From Sphingomonas sp. Root720 (GTDB lineage: Bacteria > Pseudomonadota > Alphaproteobacteria > Sphingomonadales > Sphingomonadaceae), in assembly GCF_001428605.1 (NCBI RefSeq), contig NZ_LMID01000001.1:1123372-1187371 (forward strand): DNA of 64,000 bases, given 5' to 3'. The first letter of the stretch is position 1. Each line of letters begins with the position of its first letter. The notes beneath the pieces were generated by a model. It searched no databases. It was not told where the DNA came from and saw only the letters and a program-made list of their open reading frames with translations. The position numbers were made by a program, and so were the translations under genes. This document shows positions 61,085 to 64,000 of this stretch, piece by piece.

Positions 61085-61260
61085 CTGCGATGCGCCTCGG
61101 TCGAACAGGCGCGAAAGCACTTGGGCCAATAGTCGATCTCGATGCCCTCCCGCGCGCTCAACACGGGCTCCACTACGCAATATGGGCAGAGGAATGCGGC
61201 GGCACGGGCGTTCTCCATCATTTTCTTTGTTGGAATGGGGTCGGATCCGTCACGGTACAT
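61081..61260 (-). CDS. Small zf-TFIIB-like zinc-ribbon protein, probably frameshifted
   Basis: A 59-residue frame (ATG 61260, TGA at 61081). AFLCPYCVVEPVLSAREGIE and IDYWPKCFRA resemble the zf-TFIIB ribbon CPxC ... RxGIEIDxCPxCRGVWLD, except that the third Cys is Trp. The continuation LFDRGASQMI, expected as VWLDRGELDKI, lies in another frame, that of the following lipoprotein gene. A single-base shift near 61105 would restore a longer protein. Such small zinc-ribbon proteins are common in metal-resistance clusters. Likely a degenerate gene. Confidence 0.55.
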   Translation of the reverse strand: MYRDGSDPIPTKKMMENARAAAFLCPYCVVEPVLSAREGIEIDYWPKCFRACSTEAHRR

Positions 61261-61274
61261 CTCGCGCTCCAGAC

Positions 61275-61745
61275 CTAATGACTTCGTTTATGTGGCATCG
61301 AATATCGCGCGATCGTCGTGCCGCGCTGTAGGTAACGAGCGAGCGACTGGTTGGTGACGCTGGTCGATTTTTCGATCCCGCGCCTCATGCGACCGATGGG
61401 CAACATCGACAGAACCCCGCTCAAACACATGCGGTGGGTCAGGACAGTGCCCGCGTCGGATTTAGCGAGGTAAAAGCCCTCTTCGACTTCAAGCAGCCGC
61501 TTGATACCGAGCTTCCAGGAAATCGCGGCGTGCCGATCGAGCCGCACGAGACGGGCCGTTGAAGAGACGTCAGGGATGGCCCGCAGTCGGGAGCGGTAGT
61601 TGTAGGTGATCTCGTTTCCGACGGCAGCGACGCCCGCTAGCGAAACGAAGGGATGCCAGTCGGCATAATGTTCGAGATCGATCAGTAGGCGCCACACGCG
61701 TGCGAGTGGTGTCGCCAGATGGATCGTGCTTTCGACGATGAACAT
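61275..61745 (-). CDS. SRPBCC family protein
   Basis: A 156-residue START/SRPBCC-fold protein. IVESTIHLATPLARVWRLLID, LEHYADWHPF and a beta-rich centre ending in TVLTHRMCLSG, with a long C-terminal helix, match polyketide-cyclase-like ligand-binding proteins. ATG 61745 is preferred because the conserved fold starts there; the open frame extends upstream through a perfect hairpin. Role in the metal cluster unknown; it may bind a hydrophobic ligand. Confidence 0.78.
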   Translation of the reverse strand: MFIVESTIHLATPLARVWRLLIDLEHYADWHPFVSLAGVAAVGNEITYNYRSRLRAIPDVSSTARLVRLDRHAAISWKLGIKRLLEVEEGFYLAKSDAGTVLTHRMCLSGVLSMLPIGRMRRGIEKSTSVTNQSLARYLQRGTTIARYSMPHKRSH

Positions 61746-61771
61746 AGGAAAGTGTCCAGCCAGCGCCGGTT

Positions 61772-61800
61772 CCCTCTCCCGCCGATTGGGCGGGAGAGGG
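61772..61800. terminator. 12-bp perfect hairpin between DUF190 and SRPBCC genes
   Basis: CCCTCTCCCGCC and GGCGGGAGAGGG pair perfectly around a GATTG loop, 27 bp upstream of the SRPBCC start and 80 bp beyond the DUF190 stop. On the + strand GTTTC follows, on the minus strand AACC, so a simple intrinsic terminator is uncertain; it may separate the two transcripts. Confidence 0.5.
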
Positions 61801-61879
61801 GTTTCAAGACGCGTTGTCATGGAAACGGATGCTGTACCCCGGCACTCTAGGCTTGAGCCCGGCAGTACGAGGGCCACCG

Positions 61880-62224
61880 TCACGCGTCGGCCTTGGCGAT
61901 TGTCTGGCGGGCCTTGCCGCCGAGGATCTCGACGGCTTCGAGGGTCATCAGCCCGATGCCCTCGATTTCGCTGAGGCCTTCGACAAACGCCCGTAGCGCC
62001 GAATCGAGATCGACGATCTCAATCACGACGGCGCGGTCGCTTTCCAGCACATGGCGCCGGTGGACCTGCGCTGATCGGCCGAAGCCCACCATCGCTTCCA
62101 ATATGGTCACGCCGGCCATCTTGACGTCCCGGGCGCGGGACGCGATCACCTCGAACACCTTGCGGTCACCGAAATAGGCGGCCTCGTCGGTGTAGATGCG
62201 CAGCAATTTTGCTCGTTCGCTCAT
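61880..62224 (-). CDS. DUF190 (PII-like) protein
   Basis: A 114-residue protein. LLRIYTDEAAYFGDRKVFEVI, ARDVKMAGVTILEAMVGFG and VVIEIVDLDSALRAFVEGL match DUF190, a ferredoxin-like fold related to PII signalling proteins. ATG 62224 has GGAG 6 nt upstream; a TTG two codons earlier is possible. Only 12 bp separate it from the CzcA-type pump gene, so it probably modulates or senses for that pump. Confidence 0.85.
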   Translation of the reverse strand: MSERAKLLRIYTDEAAYFGDRKVFEVIASRARDVKMAGVTILEAMVGFGRSAQVHRRHVLESDRAVVIEIVDLDSALRAFVEGLSEIEGIGLMTLEAVEILGGKARQTIAKADA

Positions 62225-62236
62225 CTTCAACTCCTC

Positions 62237-64000
62237 TCAAACCGCTTCGGGAGACGCGTCGGGAACTTCGCCGCCCTGCTGAGCCGGTCGGCGGCCGATG
62301 CGCTCCCCGAACCCCAGGACGACTTTGCTGATCGCGGGCAGCACGAGCAGGGTGAGGATGGTCGCAGCGATGAGACCGCCGATCACCACCGTTGCCAAAG
62401 GCTTCTGCACTTCGGCGCCGGTTCCGCTCGCAAGCGCCATCGGCACGAAACCGATCGCCGGCACGAAGCCCGTCATGACGACCGCGCGCATCTTTTCGCG
62501 GCAGCCGTCGATGATGGCCTCGCTGAGCTCCACCCCAGCCTCGAGCCGTTCCCGGATCGCCGTCATGACGACGAGACCGTTGAGCACCGCGACGCCGGCC
62601 AGGCAGATGAACCCGACTGCCGCCGATACCGAGAAGGAAATCCCGGTCAGCCAGAGCGTATAGACGCCGCCCGCGAGACCCAGCGGCACCGCCAGGAACA
62701 CGGCTGCCGCGCGCGCGAGCCCGCCGAGCGCCATGTAGAGCAGCCCGAAGATCGCCAGGAAGCACAAGGGCACGACAATCGACAGACGGTCGGATGCCGC
62801 CTGCAGGTTCTGGAACTGCCCGCCCCATTCAAGGTATGAGCCCGCCGGCAGAGCGACGGCATCGACCTTGGCCTGCGCGTCGGCGACGAACGAGCCGACG
62901 TCGCGCCCACGGACGTTCGCCTGAATGACGACACGACGTTTGCCATTCTCCCGGCTGATCTGGTTCAGCCCTTCGCTGAAGCGGAACTGCGCGAGCTGCG
63001 ACAGAGGCACCGACCCACGGACCACATCGCCATCCTGTGGAAGCAGGACAGGAATGGCTGCCAGTGCGTCGAGGCTGACGCGCGTGGTTTCCGGCACCCG
63101 GACGGTCACCTCGAAACGCCGGTCGCCTTCGAACAGCAGGCCTGCATCGCGCCCGCCCATTGCGGCGGCAACCGTGTCGGCGACCTCCTCCAGCGTGAGG
63201 CCGAAGCGTGCGATCGTCGCGCGATCGAACTTCACGTCGAGCGTCGGCGAACCGTCGGTCTGCTCGGCCTTGACGTCAGCCGCACCAGGTATCGACTGGA
63301 GCGCCCGCACGATGTGCTGTGCGGCCGCGCCCATCTTGTCGAGGTCGTCGCCATAGAGCTTGATCGCGACATCGCCCCGAACGCCGGCAATCAACTCATT
63401 GAAGCGAAGCTGGATGGGCTGGCTGACTTCGAAGGCATTGCCGAGCTTGCTGCTCGCCTTTTCCTCGATGCGCTGGAGGACGTCGGCCTTGCTGTTGACT
63501 CCCTCGGGCCACTCGGACTCGGGTCTCAGGATAACGAAGCCATCGGAGATGTTCGGCGGCATCGGATCGGTCGCCACCTCGGCCGTACCGGTCTTCGAGA
63601 ACATCAGCTCGACTTCGGGCAGGCTAGTGACTGCTCGCTCCACATCGCGCTGCATCTTGAGCGACTGCTCGAGCGAGACCGATGGTACCCGCGTCGAAGC
63701 CAGCGCCACGTTCTTCTCGTCGAGCTGAGGAATGAACTCCTGCCCGAGCAGGCCGAAGACCAATGCCGACGAGGCAAAGAAGGCAAAACCGGCTCCGATG
63801 AATGGCCAGGGCCGCGCCACCGCCTTTTCGAGCAAGGGTATGTAGCGGTCCTTGGTCTTGGCGATGATCCAGACCTCCTTCTCGGAGACGCGGCCCCGGA
63901 TCAGGAGCGCGACCATCGCGGGTACGAACGTCAGCGCAAGGATGAAGGCCGCGACCAGCGCCAGCATGATGGTGATCGCCATCGGCGAGAAGGTTTTCCC
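62237..64000 (-). CDS. czcA: CzcA/CusA-type heavy-metal RND efflux pump, C-terminal part
   Basis: The last 587 residues of a heavy-metal-efflux RND permease; the N-terminus lies beyond the window edge. The visible part starts in the first membrane bundle (PMAITIMLALVAAFILALTF) and includes the large periplasmic loop (SKTGTAEVATDPMPPN, DVAIKLYGDDLDKM, and VKAEQTDGSPTLDVKFDR) and the second bundle with GVAVLNGLVVMTAIRE. Together with CzcB/CzcC, presumably upstream outside the window, it exports divalent or monovalent metals across the envelope. The proton-relay residues lie outside the visible part, so the metal cannot be assigned. Confidence 0.92.
   Translation of the reverse strand, partial: GKTFSPMAITIMLALVAAFILALTFVPAMVALLIRGRVSEKEVWIIAKTKDRYIPLLEKAVARPWPFIGAGFAFFASSALVFGLLGQEFIPQLDEKNVALASTRVPSVSLEQSLKMQRDVERAVTSLPEVELMFSKTGTAEVATDPMPPNISDGFVILRPESEWPEGVNSKADVLQRIEEKASSKLGNAFEVSQPIQLRFNELIAGVRGDVAIKLYGDDLDKMGAAAQHIVRALQSIPGAADVKAEQTDGSPTLDVKFDRATIARFGLTLEEVADTVAAAMGGRDAGLLFEGDRRFEVTVRVPETTRVSLDALAAIPVLLPQDGDVVRGSVPLSQLAQFRFSEGLNQISRENGKRRVVIQANVRGRDVGSFVADAQAKVDAVALPAGSYLEWGGQFQNLQAASDRLSIVVPLCFLAIFGLLYMALGGLARAAAVFLAVPLGLAGGVYTLWLTGISFSVSAAVGFICLAGVAVLNGLVVMTAIRERLEAGVELSEAIIDGCREKMRAVVMTGFVPAIGFVPMALASGTGAEVQKPLATVVIGGLIAATILTLLVLPAISKVVLGFGERIGRRPAQQGGEVPDASPEAV

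Noticed and set aside
1-64000. CRISPR array or intact tRNA/rRNA genes
   Set aside because: No regularly spaced repeats of 24-40 bp and no complete cloverleaf seen by eye; the tRNA-like pieces near 9 kb lack the 5' half.

Overview
The window is high-GC alphaproteobacterial DNA, most likely from a sphingomonad (Sphingomonas/Sphingobium/Novosphingobium type). This rests on the VirB-type Trb transfer cluster with DUF2274, a Ros/MucR regulator, the DUF736/DUF2958/ArdC/ParB backbone, and high G+C with frequent GTG and TTG starts. No rRNA, intact tRNA, CRISPR array, transposase or integrase was found. The layout is that of a large integrative and conjugative element (ICE) or plasmid-like island abutting a catabolic locus.

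Region 1 (1-8.9 kb, + strand): a catabolic cluster. It holds the C-terminal part of an MFS transporter, an isochorismatase-type cysteine hydrolase overlapping a molybdopterin oxidoreductase, a metal-dependent amidohydrolase, a HyuA/oxoprolinase-type protein with DUF917, a flavin-type PPOX-fold protein and an NTF2/SnoaL-like protein. The set suggests import and stepwise opening of a cyclic or amide nitrogen compound; the substrate cannot be read from sequence.

Region 2 (8.9-9.7 kb): a gene-poor, lower-GC junction with two imperfect copies of a tRNA-3'-end-like sequence, probable traces of site-specific integration.

Region 3 (9.7-20.6 kb): a defence module in two divergent arms. Leftward: GHKL ATPase, Z1 helicase-like ATPase, DUF4420 PD-(D/E)XK nuclease and AIPR protein. 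Rightward: a small ribbon-helix-helix protein, a C5 cytosine methyltransferase, an unknown protein, a Vsr nicking endonuclease and a possible PD-(D/E)XK protein. The intergenic region has a palindrome and TGGTG repeats phased at 10 bp.

Region 4 (20.6-32.3 kb, - strand): the mating apparatus, transcribed traG, rhh, trbB-C-D-E-J-L-F-G-I, DUF2274, almost every gene overlapping the next by a few bases.

Region 5 (32.5-47.8 kb): a cargo hot spot between traG and the relaxase. It carries an Mrr-like nuclease; a four-gene operon (WYL regulator, CoiA-like DUF6035 nuclease, GHKL ATPase fused to an HExxH zincin, unknown protein) that I do not recognise as a described system; divergent sbcD-sbcC sharing a 26-bp palindromic operator with that operon; a DUF2971 gene; a decayed gene fragment; and a Gabija-like OLD nuclease/UvrD helicase pair.

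Region 6 (47.8-56.9 kb): mobilisation and maintenance genes: DUF3363-type relaxase, candidate oriT, a 133-nt structured element, lytic transglycosylase, TraF-like S26 peptidase, HTH protein, DUF736, zinc-ribbon protein, secreted thermonuclease, Ros/MucR regulator, ParB, DUF2958 and a truncated ArdC.

Region 7 (57.2-64.0 kb, - strand): metal-resistance cargo: ZIP transporter, P1B-4-type ATPase with a His-rich loop, MliC-like lipoprotein, zf-TFIIB-like small protein, SRPBCC protein, DUF190 PII-like protein and the C-terminal part of a CzcA-type RND pump running off the window.
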